Shown: positions 16,617 to 25,814, counted from the first letter of the stretch. The stretch: 64,000 nucleotides of DNA from UBA5972 sp964567685 (GCA_964567685.1 CAZMNO010000008.1:27845-91844); one strand, 5' to 3'. A program made the numbers and translations. The notes: generated by a model not told the origin, from the letters alone.

Positions 16617-18557
16617 ATGTTTGACAAAATCCTGATCGCCAATCGTGGTGAAATCGCCTGTAGAGTCATCAGTACCGCGCATCGGATGGGTGTTAAAACC
16701 GTCGCCGTTTATTCCGATGTTGATCAAAACGCCAAACATGTTGAATTGGCCGATGAAGCGGTCCATATCGGCCTGCCGCAACCGGCTGAAAGCTATCTCA
16801 AGGGTGATCTGATGATCCAGACGGCGCTTGCGGCAGGTGCCGCGGCGATCCATCCCTGTTACGGGTTTCTGAGTGAAAACCCGGACTTCGTCGAGGAAGT
16901 TGAAGCAGCAGGTCTGACCTTCATCGGCCCGTCTGCCAGTGCCATCCGGGCGATGGGGCTGAAAGATGCCGCCAAGAAACTGATGACGGAGGCCGGGGTG
17001 CCGGTGGTGCCCGGGTATCACGGTGACAATCAGGATCCCGAGCATCTTTCCGGTGCGGCTGATGCAATCGGTTATCCGGTGCTGATCAAGGCGGTTGCCG
17101 GCGGCGGTGGCAAGGGCATGCGCAAGGTCGACAGACCGGGTGATTTCATGGAAGCGCTCAGTTCCGCCCAATCCGAAGCCCGCACCGCATTTGGCAACGA
17201 CAATGTTCTGATTGAAAAATTCGTTGAAAAACCCCGCCATATCGAAGTGCAGGTCTTTGGCGATGGCAAGGAGGCCGTGCATCTGTTCGAACGCGATTGT
17301 TCTTTGCAAAGACGCCACCAGAAAGTCATCGAAGAGGCTCCGGCACCGGGCATGACCGAAGAGATGCGCACCGCAATGGGCGAAGCGGCAGTCAGGGCGG
17401 CCGAGGCGATCGGCTATAAAGGTGCGGGAACGATCGAGTTTATCGTCGACGCCTCCGACGGGCTCAGGCCGGATCGCTTCTGGTTCATGGAAATGAACAC
17501 CCGCCTTCAGGTCGAACATCCGGTGACCGAGGCGATCACCGGGATTGATCTGGTGGAATGGCAATTGCGAGTCGCGGCGGGCGAGGCTTTGCCAAAGTCA
17601 CAAGATGACCTCAGCATCACCGGCCATAGTTTTGAGGCGCGGCTTTATGCCGAAGACGTGCCAAAGGGGTTTCTGCCCGCGACCGGGACGCTGAGCCATC
17701 TGAAATTTCCACCTGAAGCGCGCGCTGACAGCGGTGTCAGGGCAGGCGACACCATCTCACCCTTTTATGACCCGATGATCGCAAAGCTGATCGTACACGG
17801 GCCGACCCGCAGCGTGGCACTGCGCCAGATGACGACAGCGCTGGCGCATACCGAGGTTGCCGGAAGCGTTACCAACCTTGCCTTTCTCGGTGCTCTGACG
17901 CGGCATCAGGGTTTTGCGTCGGGTGATGTCGATACCGGGCTGATTGATCGTGATCTTGATGAACTGGTCGCCGAACCGACCCCGAATACCGAAATCAGGG
18001 CAATGGCTGCACTGGTGGCAACCGGGCTTTTTGAAGGTCAGGGATGGGAAAGCGGCTTCAGCCTGTGGGATCCGCTCGCGCAAACGGTCAGTCTTGACTA
18101 TGAGGGGGCAGGCTTTGAGGCTGTCATCCATCATCTCGGTGCGTCACGGCATAAGATTGTGATCGATGGCGAATGCGTCGAAGCCTCTCTGGAGCGGCGG
18201 GGATGGATGCTGAACGACCACCCGGCAGGGATGCGCATCGCGAAAAACGGCAATCATGTCAGTGTCTTTGCCAGCCACGGCTTTCACTTCACCCTGAATG
18301 ATCCGCTTGATCGCGACCCGGGGCTGGCCGGTGGTGGCAACCTGATCGAGGCACCGATGCCCGGACTGGTCAAGGCGGTGTTCGTGACAGCAGGCGACAG
18401 CGTTGCGGCCGGGGACCGGCTGGCCATTCTCGAGGCGATGAAAATGGAACATTCGCTCACCGCCGCGCGTGACGGTGTGGTTGCTGAGGTTCTGACCAGC
18501 GATGGTGAACAGGTCGAGGCCGGTGTCGCTCTGATCCGGTTGGAGGATGAGGACTGA
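16617..18557 (+). CDS. mccA: Methylcrotonyl-CoA carboxylase, biotin carboxylase/BCCP (alpha) subunit
   Basis: A 646-residue subunit with an N-terminal biotin carboxylase domain ('KILIANRGEIACRV', ATP-grasp 'KAVAGGGGKGMRKV', 'EMNTRLQVEHPVTE') and a C-terminal biotin-carrier domain whose lysine is in 'LEAMKMEHSL' (about residue 610). It carboxylates biotin for MccB. The ATG at 16617, with CAGGAG upstream, gives the normal amino end; an upstream ATG at 16569 would add 16 non-family residues. Separated from mccB by a 78-nt spacer containing the short repeat. Confidence 0.94.
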   Translation: MFDKILIANRGEIACRVISTAHRMGVKTVAVYSDVDQNAKHVELADEAVHIGLPQPAESYLKGDLMIQTALAAGAAAIHPCYGFLSENPDFVEEVEAAGLTFIGPSASAIRAMGLKDAAKKLMTEAGVPVVPGYHGDNQDPEHLSGAADAIGYPVLIKAVAGGGGKGMRKVDRPGDFMEALSSAQSEARTAFGNDNVLIEKFVEKPRHIEVQVFGDGKEAVHLFERDCSLQRRHQKVIEEAPAPGMTEEMRTAMGEAAVRAAEAIGYKGAGTIEFIVDASDGLRPDRFWFMEMNTRLQVEHPVTEAITGIDLVEWQLRVAAGEALPKSQDDLSITGHSFEARLYAEDVPKGFLPATGTLSHLKFPPEARADSGVRAGDTISPFYDPMIAKLIVHGPTRSVALRQMTTALAHTEVAGSVTNLAFLGALTRHQGFASGDVDTGLIDRDLDELVAEPTPNTEIRAMAALVATGLFEGQGWESGFSLWDPLAQTVSLDYEGAGFEAVIHHLGASRHKIVIDGECVEASLERRGWMLNDHPAGMRIAKNGNHVSVFASHGFHFTLNDPLDRDPGLAGGGNLIEAPMPGLVKAVFVTAGDSVAAGDRLAILEAMKMEHSLTAARDGVVAEVLTSDGEQVEAGVALIRLEDED

Positions 18558-18563
18558 TGCATT

Positions 18564-18637
18564 TCTTTTTGGCTCAAATACTCAAAACCCCGTGCCTGCC
18601 GACAGTGCCGGATTTGAGTATTTATCACCAAAAAGAA
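18564..18637. repeat. Inverted pair of the short intergenic repeat
   Basis: The left arm (TTCTTTTTGG, 3 nt, AAATACTCAAA) at 18564-18586 is repeated in inverse orientation at 18613-18637, making a possible long stem of 10 + 11 pairs around ~26 nt. It fills the gap between mccA and the GST gene. It may act as a terminator or a mobile-type intergenic repeat. Confidence 0.6.
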
Positions 18638-18651
18638 GGCAGGGAGGCGGT

Positions 18652-19314
18652 ATGGTGAAACGACGGTTGCATCACGGCTGGGAAAGCCGCTCAACGCGGT
18701 CTCTGGCGCTGCTTTATGAGATGGGGCTTGAGTTTGAGCTGGTCATCCATTCGTTTCGCAGTTCGCTCTATAACGAAGAGTACCGCCAGTTATCACCCGC
18801 AGGCCGGGTGCCGTCATTGGAAGACGGTGATCAGGTGATTTTTGAGACCGGTGCGATCACTGAATATCTGGTGGAAACCTATCCGGAAACGGGCCTTGGC
18901 CGTCTGCCAGGGCATCCTGAACGCTGGCAATGGCTGCAATGGCTGCATTTTGCCGAAACCATCGGCCAGCATCTTGCCAATCTTACCCAGCATCATGTGG
19001 TCTTGCGCGACCCGGTGATGCGGTCACCAACCGTGATGAAATATGAGACCATCCGCCTCAGACGCACGCTTAAGGTGCTGGAAGAGGCGCTGGATGGGCA
19101 GGATTATATGCTGGCCAGCGGGTTCTCGGCCATCGATACCAATATCGGCTATTCGATCTACGGGGCGGCGCATTTCGTCAGGCTTGATGAGTTTGCCAAT
19201 CTTGCCGCTTACAAGGCGCGGTTGTTTGAACGTCCGGCCTTTCAGCGGGCTTTGCCACCGACGGGTGCCGAGCGGCTTTATCATCAGGAATTTTACGAGT
19301 TGCCGGATGTCTGA
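18652..19314 (+). CDS. Glutathione S-transferase family protein
   Basis: A 220-residue GST: thioredoxin-like N-terminal domain ('HHGWESRSTRSLALLYEMGLEFELV', 'GRVPSLEDGDQVIFETGAITEYL' in parts) followed by an all-helical C-terminal domain. The 'VPSLE' cis-proline and 'ETGAITEYL' glutathione-binding segment are seen. It starts at ATG 18652 after GGGAGG; the longer frame reads through the intergenic repeat and is not credible. Its stop overlaps the mvaB start. GST genes recur in leucine-degradation clusters of this group, but the role is unknown. Confidence 0.8.
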   Translation: MVKRRLHHGWESRSTRSLALLYEMGLEFELVIHSFRSSLYNEEYRQLSPAGRVPSLEDGDQVIFETGAITEYLVETYPETGLGRLPGHPERWQWLQWLHFAETIGQHLANLTQHHVVLRDPVMRSPTVMKYETIRLRRTLKVLEEALDGQDYMLASGFSAIDTNIGYSIYGAAHFVRLDEFANLAAYKARLFERPAFQRALPPTGAERLYHQEFYELPDV

Positions 19315-20161
19315 GGTGGTTGAGATTTTCGAGGTCGGTCCGCGTGACGGATTGCAGAACGAGGCGCGGCTGATTGCCGCTGAGGATAAGATCCTGCTGG
19401 TCGACATGCTGTCGGAAACCGGTTTCAGGCGCATCGAAGTGGCGTCGTTCGTGTCTCCGAAATGGGTTCCGCAGATGGCTGATGGTGCGCGCGTTCTTGC
19501 GGGGATCAGGCGGGCAGAGGGGATATCTTATGCCGCACTCACACCGAATATGCGGGGGTTTGAGGGCGCGCAGGATGCGAAAGCTGATGAGATCGCCATT
19601 TTCGCCTCGGCTTCCGAAGGGTTTTCCCGCGCCAATATCAATTGTTCGATTGCGGAAAGTCTGGAGCGGTTTGCGCCGGTTGTGAAGGCGGCAAAGGCCC
19701 ATGAGATTCCGGTCCGGGGGTATATCTCCTGTGTCACCGACTGCCCGTTTGACGGCGCGACCGATCCCGCGCAGGTAGCCGGGCTGGCCGCAAAGCTGCG
19801 CGATGCCGGGTGTTATGAAATCAGTTTGGGCGATACCATCGGGCAGGGGCGGCCCGAGACTATCGCCGCCATGCTGAATGCCGTTTTGGAAGAGCTTCCG
19901 GCCGCGCGGCTTGCCGGGCATTATCATGACACGGCCGGGCGGGCACTACTGAATATCGAGGCTTCGTTGGAGCTTGGACTCAGGGTGTTTGACGCGGCTG
20001 TCGGCGGTTTGGGCGGGTGTCCTTATGCGCCGGGGGCGGCTGGCAATGTGGCCACTGAGGCAGTACATGACCGGGTTTCGGCACTGGGCTATGAAACCGG
20101 GCTTGATCGGGAAAAACTGGTCGAGGCGGCTGAGTTTGCAAAGAGCCTCAGAAGCGGCTGA
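19307..20161 (+). CDS. mvaB: Hydroxymethylglutaryl-CoA lyase
   Basis: A 284-residue TIM-barrel enzyme that splits HMG-CoA to acetyl-CoA and acetoacetate, the last step of leucine degradation. Catalytic-region motifs: 'VGPRDGLQNE' at the start, the metal-binding 'GHYHDT', and the 'GLGGCPYAPGAAGN' loop with the mobile cysteine. The ATG lies within the last codons of the GST gene, an 8-nt overlap. A much longer frame from 19043 is only open read-through of the GST gene in another frame. Confidence 0.93.
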   Translation: MSEVVEIFEVGPRDGLQNEARLIAAEDKILLVDMLSETGFRRIEVASFVSPKWVPQMADGARVLAGIRRAEGISYAALTPNMRGFEGAQDAKADEIAIFASASEGFSRANINCSIAESLERFAPVVKAAKAHEIPVRGYISCVTDCPFDGATDPAQVAGLAAKLRDAGCYEISLGDTIGQGRPETIAAMLNAVLEELPAARLAGHYHDTAGRALLNIEASLELGLRVFDAAVGGLGGCPYAPGAAGNVATEAVHDRVSALGYETGLDREKLVEAAEFAKSLRSG

Positions 20162-20188
20162 TCCCAAGGTTTTAGGAGACCTTAACCG

Positions 20189-20974
20189 ATGTACGAAACC
20201 CTGAGAATTGAGACAGACGCGCGAGGCGTGGCGACGCTCTGGCTGGCGCGAGCGGACAAGCATAACGCCATGTCCGGGCAGATGATCGAGGAACTGGCCG
20301 CCGCTGCCGAAGCGCTGGGCGGGGACTCTTCGGTCCGGGTCGTGGTGCTGGCCGCCGAGGGCAAGAGCTTTTGCGCAGGCGGCGATCTCAGATGGATGCA
20401 GGCCCAGATGGCGGCCAATGCCGAAGAACGCCGGGTTGAGGCGCGCAAACTGGCAATGGCGCTATATGCGCTGAACACCTTGCCCAAGCCGCTGATCGGG
20501 CGGGTGCAGGGCAATGCGTTTGGCGGTGGTATCGGCATGATGTCGGTCTGTGATGTGGCCATTGGCGTGCCTGACGCGCGTTTCGGACTGACTGAGGTGA
20601 AACTCGGGCTGATCCCGGCGACCATTTCGCCTTATGTGCTGGCGCGCATGGGGGAAGACAAGGCGCGGCGGGTCTTCATGTCGGCGCGCCTGTTCGGGGC
20701 AGAAGAGGCGGTTTCGCTTAACCTGCTGGCGCGTGTGGTTGAGGCTGAGGCGCTTGACGCCGCGATTGAGGCGGAAGTCGCGCCCTATCTGTCGGCAGCG
20801 CCTGGGGCAGTTGCTGAATCAAAGCGTCTGACGCGGATGCTGGGCCCATCGATTACACCGGAGATTATCGACGCTACAATCGAGCGGCTTGTTGCTACGT
20901 GGGAAGGCGACGAAGCTGCCGAGGGGATTGCCGCATTTTTTGAAAAACGCAAAGCGAATTGGGTGAAAGACTGA
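20189..20974 (+). CDS. liuC: Methylglutaconyl-CoA hydratase / enoyl-CoA hydratase family
   Basis: A 261-residue crotonase-fold protein. Features: 'SFCAGGDLRWM' (oxyanion-hole Gly and the 'DLRWM' typical of methylglutaconyl-CoA hydratases), 'GNAFGGGIGM' and 'EVKLGLIPATISPYV'. The position after mvaB in a liu cluster supports 3-methylglutaconyl-CoA hydration. AGGAG precedes the ATG. It is the last gene of the cluster; the nuo promoter region follows. Confidence 0.88.
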   Translation: MYETLRIETDARGVATLWLARADKHNAMSGQMIEELAAAAEALGGDSSVRVVVLAAEGKSFCAGGDLRWMQAQMAANAEERRVEARKLAMALYALNTLPKPLIGRVQGNAFGGGIGMMSVCDVAIGVPDARFGLTEVKLGLIPATISPYVLARMGEDKARRVFMSARLFGAEEAVSLNLLARVVEAEALDAAIEAEVAPYLSAAPGAVAESKRLTRMLGPSITPEIIDATIERLVATWEGDEAAEGIAAFFEKRKANWVKD

Positions 20975-21197
20975 TCGCGGTCAGGAGAATCACCTTTTCA
21001 GGTTTCGTCCTGCACGCACCGTAATTTGTATGCAAATGTATGCCAGCTTTTGCTGCCTTGTTCGCTGTTGACGTAGCTGAAGTAAAAACAATGGCGAAAA
21101 CCACCCCATGCAAAACCCTGTTCGGTTGACCTCCTGTCGTGGCAGGAGTAAAGCTCGGCCCTGAATAATAGCCGCAAAAGAACATTGAGGAGGCCCC
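20975..21197 (+). promoter_or_regulatory. Intergenic region and probable nuo operon promoter
   Basis: About 220 bp before nuoA. A -35-like TTGACC at 21126-21131 overlaps a hairpin-forming repeat CTCCTG/CAGGAG (21131-21148, 6-nt loop) that fills the spacer to a weak -10-like TAAAGC (21149). A second TTGACG occurs at 21068. The palindrome between -35 and -10 could be a regulator site. Transcription start is not proven. Confidence 0.4.
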
Positions 21198-21563
21198 GTG
21201 GACGAGCTGTTAAGAGAATACCTGCCGATCCTCATATTTCTTGCCCTCGCCGTGGCGCTTGGACTGGTTCTGGTCATCGCCGCTTTCATCGTTGCGGTGC
21301 GCCACCCCGATGCCGAAAAAATCAGTGCTTACGAATGCGGGTTCAATGCTTTTGATGATGCGCGAATGAAGTTTGATGTGCGCTTTTATCTGGTGGCCAT
21401 CCTGTTCATCATTTTTGACCTTGAAGTTGCCTTTCTGTTTCCCTGGGCCGCGAGTTTTCAGCATGTCGGCACCCTTGGTTTCTGGTCGATGATGGTGTTT
21501 CTGGCCGTCCTGACGGTCGGGTTTGCATATGAATGGAAGAAAGGGGCGCTGGAATGGGCGTGA
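21198..21563 (+). CDS. nuoA: NADH-quinone oxidoreductase subunit A
   Basis: A 121-residue membrane subunit with three hydrophobic helices and the strongly conserved 'YECGFNAFDDARMKFDVRFYL' loop (shown in the protein around residues 47-67), the Cys-containing loop at the quinone site. The start is GTG, preceded by TTGAGGAGG. First gene of the nuo operon; its end overlaps nuoB by 10 nt. Confidence 0.96.
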   Translation: MDELLREYLPILIFLALAVALGLVLVIAAFIVAVRHPDAEKISAYECGFNAFDDARMKFDVRFYLVAILFIIFDLEVAFLFPWAASFQHVGTLGFWSMMVFLAVLTVGFAYEWKKGALEWA

Positions 21564-22087
21564 GTACATCGGCCAATCAGGCAGAGGCTGATAAGGATGT
21601 CGCTGTTGCCGCCTTTAACCGTGACTTGCAGGACAAAGGGTTTTTGCTGACCTCGTCAGAGGACATCATCAACTGGGCTCGCACCGGTTCCTTACACTGG
21701 ATGACTTTCGGTCTGGCCTGTTGCGCGGTCGAGATGATGCATGTGGCGATGCCGCGCTATGATGCAGAACGTTTCGGTTTTGCCCCGCGCGCCAGCCCGC
21801 GCCAGTCGGACGTGATGATTGTGGCCGGTACACTGACCAATAAAATGGCTCCGGCTTTGCGCAAGGTTTACGACCAGATGCCGGAACCGCGCTATGTCAT
21901 CTCGATGGGCTCCTGTGCCAATGGCGGCGGGTATTACCATTACTCTTATTCCGTGGTGCGAGGCTGTGACCGGATTATTCCGGTGGATATCTACGTTCCC
22001 GGTTGCCCGCCGACGGCTGAAGCCTTGCTTTACGGCATCCTGCAATTGCAGCGAAAAATTCGCCGCACCGGAACGATTGCGCGATAA
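21554..22087 (+). CDS. nuoB: NADH-quinone oxidoreductase subunit B
   Basis: A 177-residue subunit that carries the terminal 4Fe-4S cluster N2. Ligands are visible as the tandem Cys in 'GLACCAVEMMH', Cys in 'SMGSCANGGGYY' and Cys in 'YVPGCPPTAEAL'. The ATG at 21554, inside the nuoA end, gives the usual short variable amino end; an upstream start at 21533 is less likely. Confidence 0.96.
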   Translation: MGVSTSANQAEADKDVAVAAFNRDLQDKGFLLTSSEDIINWARTGSLHWMTFGLACCAVEMMHVAMPRYDAERFGFAPRASPRQSDVMIVAGTLTNKMAPALRKVYDQMPEPRYVISMGSCANGGGYYHYSYSVVRGCDRIIPVDIYVPGCPPTAEALLYGILQLQRKIRRTGTIAR

Positions 22088-22099
22088 AAAGGATTTGAC

Positions 22100-22699
22100 A
22101 TGAGCGAAGCTCTTGAAGAACTGGCCGGGTTGCTGACAGGCAAAAAGGCAGATGCAATTGTATCGACCGAGGTTGTGAATGGCGAGTTGACGGTTCAGGT
22201 CACGCTGAACGCGCTGGTATCCTTCGTGGAGTTTCTGAAAGCCGACCGCAATTGCCAGTTTTCAACGCTGGTTGACATCACTGCCGTTGACTACCCGACG
22301 CGCGATAGGCGTTTTGACGTGGTTTACCACTTTCTGTCGATGTATCGAAACCAGCGTATCCGCCTGAAACTCTCGCTGCGGGCACAGGAACTGGTGCCTT
22401 CGCTGACCGGAGTTCATCCCAGCGCCAACTGGTTTGAGCGCGAGGTTTTCGACATGTACGGGCTGATGTTCGCAGGCCATCCGGACCTTCGGCGTATTCT
22501 GACCGATTACGGCTTTAGCGGCCATCCTTTGCGCAAGGATTTTCCGACCACGGGCTATACCGAAGTGCGCTATGACGAAAAAGAAAAGCGCGTGGTCTAC
22601 GAGCCGGTCAGTCTGGTTCAGGAGTACCGTCAGTTCGACTTCATGTCGCCCTGGGAGGGGGCTGAATATATCCTGCCCGGCGACGAGAAGGAGACCTGA
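22100..22699 (+). CDS. nuoC: NADH-quinone oxidoreductase subunit C
   Basis: A 199-residue 30-kDa subunit of the peripheral arm. It carries the family signature 'NWFEREVFDMYGLMFAGHPDLRRILTDYGF' (around residues 111-142) and ends in the usual 'EYRQFDFMSPWEG' segment. Not fused to NuoD, which here lies two genes further on. Start follows AAAAGGA. Confidence 0.95.
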   Translation: MSEALEELAGLLTGKKADAIVSTEVVNGELTVQVTLNALVSFVEFLKADRNCQFSTLVDITAVDYPTRDRRFDVVYHFLSMYRNQRIRLKLSLRAQELVPSLTGVHPSANWFEREVFDMYGLMFAGHPDLRRILTDYGFSGHPLRKDFPTTGYTEVRYDEKEKRVVYEPVSLVQEYRQFDFMSPWEGAEYILPGDEKET

Positions 22700-22704
22700 A
22701 AAGA

Positions 22705-23724
22705 GTGGCGGTTCGCGGCAATATTGATCAGCCCAAAGGGGACGAGCTGATGTTTTATGGCATTGGCGCGCAGAAGGCCGGGACGACCTGGCTTCATGCC
22801 TATCTTGCCGCGCATCCTCAGGTGACCACCGGTCCGCTGAAAGAATATCACTACTACAGCCATTTCCACCGGCGCTTCACGACCGGTGTTGGTCGGCCTT
22901 TCCTGCAAGGGCTAAGAAGAAAGGTCGCTCTGGCCTCGATTCTGGTGCGCGCGGGAATGGCGCGGGGGTGGCCTCGGGCGCTGATCAAATCGTTTTTTCA
23001 GGCGCCTGACTATCAAGGCATTGTCCGCGGCGGAAACGATCAGGCGCTTGTTTTCGGGGATATATCGCCGATTTATCCCGTGCTCGACAGAACCGCCTTT
23101 GCCGAGATGGCCGATAGCCACACGAACACCAAGTTCGTTTTCATCATGCGCGATCCGGTTGCCCGGCTTTGGTCGCAAATTCGGATGCGTGCAAAAGCCA
23201 AGGCACTGCCGCTTGATGGGCAGAATTCGAAATTTGCCAAAATGCTTAAGGCCAAATCAAGCGATCCGAATTACCTTGTTCGATCTGACTACCAACGCAC
23301 GATAACCGAGTTGGAAAATGCTGTTCCGACAAGTAATATCCTTTATCTGTTTTATGAGGATCTGTTTCAGGATGACTCGATAAGGCGACTGACAGATTTC
23401 CTTGGAATCGACTTCAAAAAAGCGAATTACGAAAGTTTCGTGCATAAAGGCGACGCGCTGGATATGCCAGCGGAGTGGCGCGATGAAATGCGGCGCAAAC
23501 TGGCGCATGTTTACAAATTTGTTGCTGAAAAATTTGGTAATGAGGTGCCGCGAAGCTGGTGGCAGGGCGTCGGTGAAACGGCTCAAGGGCCCAGCGCTTC
23601 GCAGGAAAAGGTTGACGGGGCCGCAGTTCAATCAGCTTGCCATTCAACAAAGTCTGTGAGCTGCGCAGTTGCGCGGCCGCGGTTCGCTCTTAACCCACTG
23701 GCGGGGACGGCGGCATGGGCATGA
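22705..23724 (+). CDS. Sulfotransferase-family protein 1 (between nuoC and nuoD)
   Basis: A 339-residue protein with the PAPS-binding signatures of sulfotransferases: 5'-phosphosulfate loop 'GIGAQKAGTTWL' near residues 19-30 and 3'-phosphate motif 'FIMRDPVARLWSQ' near residue 150. The substrate is unknown. The start may be GTG 22705 (AAGGAG 11 nt away) or ATG 22750 (AAAGGGG 8 nt away). The last ~50 residues after 'PRSWWQ' are Ala/Ser-rich, do not match the family, and overlap the next gene by 10 nt, suggesting a lost stop or frameshift. It is not a complex I subunit. Confidence 0.75.
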   Translation: MAVRGNIDQPKGDELMFYGIGAQKAGTTWLHAYLAAHPQVTTGPLKEYHYYSHFHRRFTTGVGRPFLQGLRRKVALASILVRAGMARGWPRALIKSFFQAPDYQGIVRGGNDQALVFGDISPIYPVLDRTAFAEMADSHTNTKFVFIMRDPVARLWSQIRMRAKAKALPLDGQNSKFAKMLKAKSSDPNYLVRSDYQRTITELENAVPTSNILYLFYEDLFQDDSIRRLTDFLGIDFKKANYESFVHKGDALDMPAEWRDEMRRKLAHVYKFVAEKFGNEVPRSWWQGVGETAQGPSASQEKVDGAAVQSACHSTKSVSCAVARPRFALNPLAGTAAWA

Positions 23725-24602
23725 GCGACGTGACATTGGTGTTCGGGACAGGGGCGACACGGGCAGGCACGAGCTGGCTGCACAAGTATTTGTCAAGCCA
23801 TCCTGAATGTCATATGCGCCGGCAGAAAGAGCTGCATTATTTTTCTTCGCTTGAAACCGGCAGTTTCAGTTGGCGGTTGCAGGCGTTGGAAGAGCGTGAA
23901 TTGCGGCTGCTGAAGCGCCACGATAAAGCTGAATACGATGATCAGGCCAGAATCAGAGCCGAACTGAATGATACGCTTGAATGGCACGCATTTTATAAAA
24001 AGCGGGTCGCCGATCACAACGGCTATCTGGGCTATCTTAAGAACGGTATCACGACAGAACACGTTGTCGGAGAAATCACGCCTGCCTACTCGATGCTGTC
24101 GGCTGAAACCTTCCGCGATATGGCGTCGCTGGCACCGACAACCCTCTTTATTTACATCATGCGCGATCCGCTTGAGCGGCTGTGGTCCAATGCCCGCATG
24201 GCAGCGCGCCGGGCAGCGCGTTTCGGCGGCTCGCTGGAAGATCATGCAAAGGACATTTTGGAGGCTTTTCTGGATGGCGATCATCAGGGCCTGCAAAAAC
24301 GCACGGATTACGAGAAATCGCTGACCAACATGACGGCATCGATTTCACGCGACTCCATCCTGTTTCTGTTCTTTGAAACCATGTTCACCGACGAGACGGT
24401 GAACAGGATCGCTGATTTTCTGAACATCTCGCACAAGTCGGGCCAGTTCAGCCAAGTAGCGCATCCGGGGAGTGATGTTGATATTGATCCTGATCAACGC
24501 CGCCGCGCGCTTGATCAGCTTAAACCGCAATATGATTTCGTAAGAAATTTCTTCCAGGGCGCTGTTCCGAGCGCCTGGAACGCAAACAAGGCCGAGGTTT
24601 GA
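23715..24602 (+). CDS. Sulfotransferase-family protein 2 (between nuoC and nuoD)
   Basis: A 295-residue paralogue of the upstream gene with the P-loop 'FGTGATRAGTSWLHKYL' at the amino end and 'YIMRDPLERLWSNARM' in the core; both end in a 'VP..W' segment. Sequence has diverged strongly from its neighbour, so the duplication is old or the genes were gained together. ATG 23715 or 23721 can start it; overlap with gene 1 implies coupled translation. The role is unknown; a carbohydrate or peptide sulfation activity is only a family guess. Confidence 0.75.
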   Translation: MGMSDVTLVFGTGATRAGTSWLHKYLSSHPECHMRRQKELHYFSSLETGSFSWRLQALEERELRLLKRHDKAEYDDQARIRAELNDTLEWHAFYKKRVADHNGYLGYLKNGITTEHVVGEITPAYSMLSAETFRDMASLAPTTLFIYIMRDPLERLWSNARMAARRAARFGGSLEDHAKDILEAFLDGDHQGLQKRTDYEKSLTNMTASISRDSILFLFFETMFTDETVNRIADFLNISHKSGQFSQVAHPGSDVDIDPDQRRRALDQLKPQYDFVRNFFQGAVPSAWNANKAEV

Positions 24603-24605
24603 CAC

Positions 24606-25814
24606 ATGGACGGTTCTAACAACGACGCGTTGACCGGCGAACAGCGTATTCGCAATTTCAACATCAATTTCGGCCCGCAACACCCGGCTGCGCATGGTGT
24701 TTTGCGGATGGTACTGGAACTGGATGGTGAGATTGTCGAGCGTGCTGATCCGCATATCGGTCTGTTGCACCGCGGCACCGAAAAACTGATGGAAAGCCGT
24801 ACGTATTTGCAGAGCCTGCCCTATTTTGACCGGCTCGATTATGTCGCCCCGATGAATCAGGAACATGCCTGGTGTCTGGCGATTGAGCGGCTGACGGGCA
24901 CCGAGGTACCGCGTCGCGGCAGCCTGATTCGTGTGCTTTACAGCGAGATTGGCCGTATTCTGAACCATCTCCTCAACATCACCACGCAGGCGATGGATGT
25001 CGGGGCGCTGACGCCACCGCTCTGGGGCTTTGAAGAGCGTGAAAAACTGATGGTGTTTTACGAGCGTGCTTGTGGTGCGCGCCTTCACGCCAATTATTTC
25101 CGTCCCGGCGGTGTGCATCAGGATCTGCCCGATGAGCTGCTGGATGACATCATGCAGTGGTCGATGGAATTTCCGGCCGTCATGGATGATATCGATGGCT
25201 TGCTCACGGAAAACCGCATTTTCAAGCAGCGCAATGTTGATATCGCCGTCGTGACTGAGCAGGAGGCGCTGGACTGGGGCTTTTCCGGGGTGATGGTGCG
25301 CGGGTCCGGCATTGCGTGGGATTTGCGCCGTGCCCAGCCTTATGAATGCTATGACGAGTTTGATTTCAAAATTCCGGTCGGCACCAAGGGCGATTGCTAT
25401 GACCGTTACCTCTGCCGCATGGCTGAGATGCGCGAAAGCGTGAAGATCATCCAGCAAGCGATTGAAAAACTGGGTGAAGCCACGGGCGATGTTCTGGCGC
25501 GTGGCAAGCTGACACCGCCGTCACGGGGGGACATGAAAACCTCGATGGAGGCGCTAATCCATCACTTCAAGCTTTATACCGAGGGTTTCCACGTACCCGA
25601 GGGCGAGATTTATGCAGCCGTAGAAGCACCCAAAGGCGAGTTCGGCGTCTATCTGGTTTCGGATGGCTCGAACAAACCTTACAAGGCCAAGATCCGCGCG
25701 CCCGGTTATCTGCACCTGCAGGCGATGGATCATTTGAGCCGGGGACACCAACTGGCCGATGTCGCGGCCATCATCGGCTCGCTTGACGTGGTGTTCGGGG
25801 AGATTGACAGGTGA
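24606..25814 (+). CDS. nuoD: NADH-quinone oxidoreductase subunit D
   Basis: A 402-residue 49-kDa subunit that forms the quinone-binding cavity with NuoB. Typical parts: 'NFGPQHPAAHGVLR' at the start with its conserved His, 'GLLHRGTEKL', 'YFDRLDYVAPMNQEHAW', and the C-terminal 'DVVFGEIDR'. Only 3 nt separate it from the preceding sulfotransferase gene. The next gene starts inside its stop (GTGA). Confidence 0.97.
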   Translation: MDGSNNDALTGEQRIRNFNINFGPQHPAAHGVLRMVLELDGEIVERADPHIGLLHRGTEKLMESRTYLQSLPYFDRLDYVAPMNQEHAWCLAIERLTGTEVPRRGSLIRVLYSEIGRILNHLLNITTQAMDVGALTPPLWGFEEREKLMVFYERACGARLHANYFRPGGVHQDLPDELLDDIMQWSMEFPAVMDDIDGLLTENRIFKQRNVDIAVVTEQEALDWGFSGVMVRGSGIAWDLRRAQPYECYDEFDFKIPVGTKGDCYDRYLCRMAEMRESVKIIQQAIEKLGEATGDVLARGKLTPPSRGDMKTSMEALIHHFKLYTEGFHVPEGEIYAAVEAPKGEFGVYLVSDGSNKPYKAKIRAPGYLHLQAMDHLSRGHQLADVAAIIGSLDVVFGEIDR

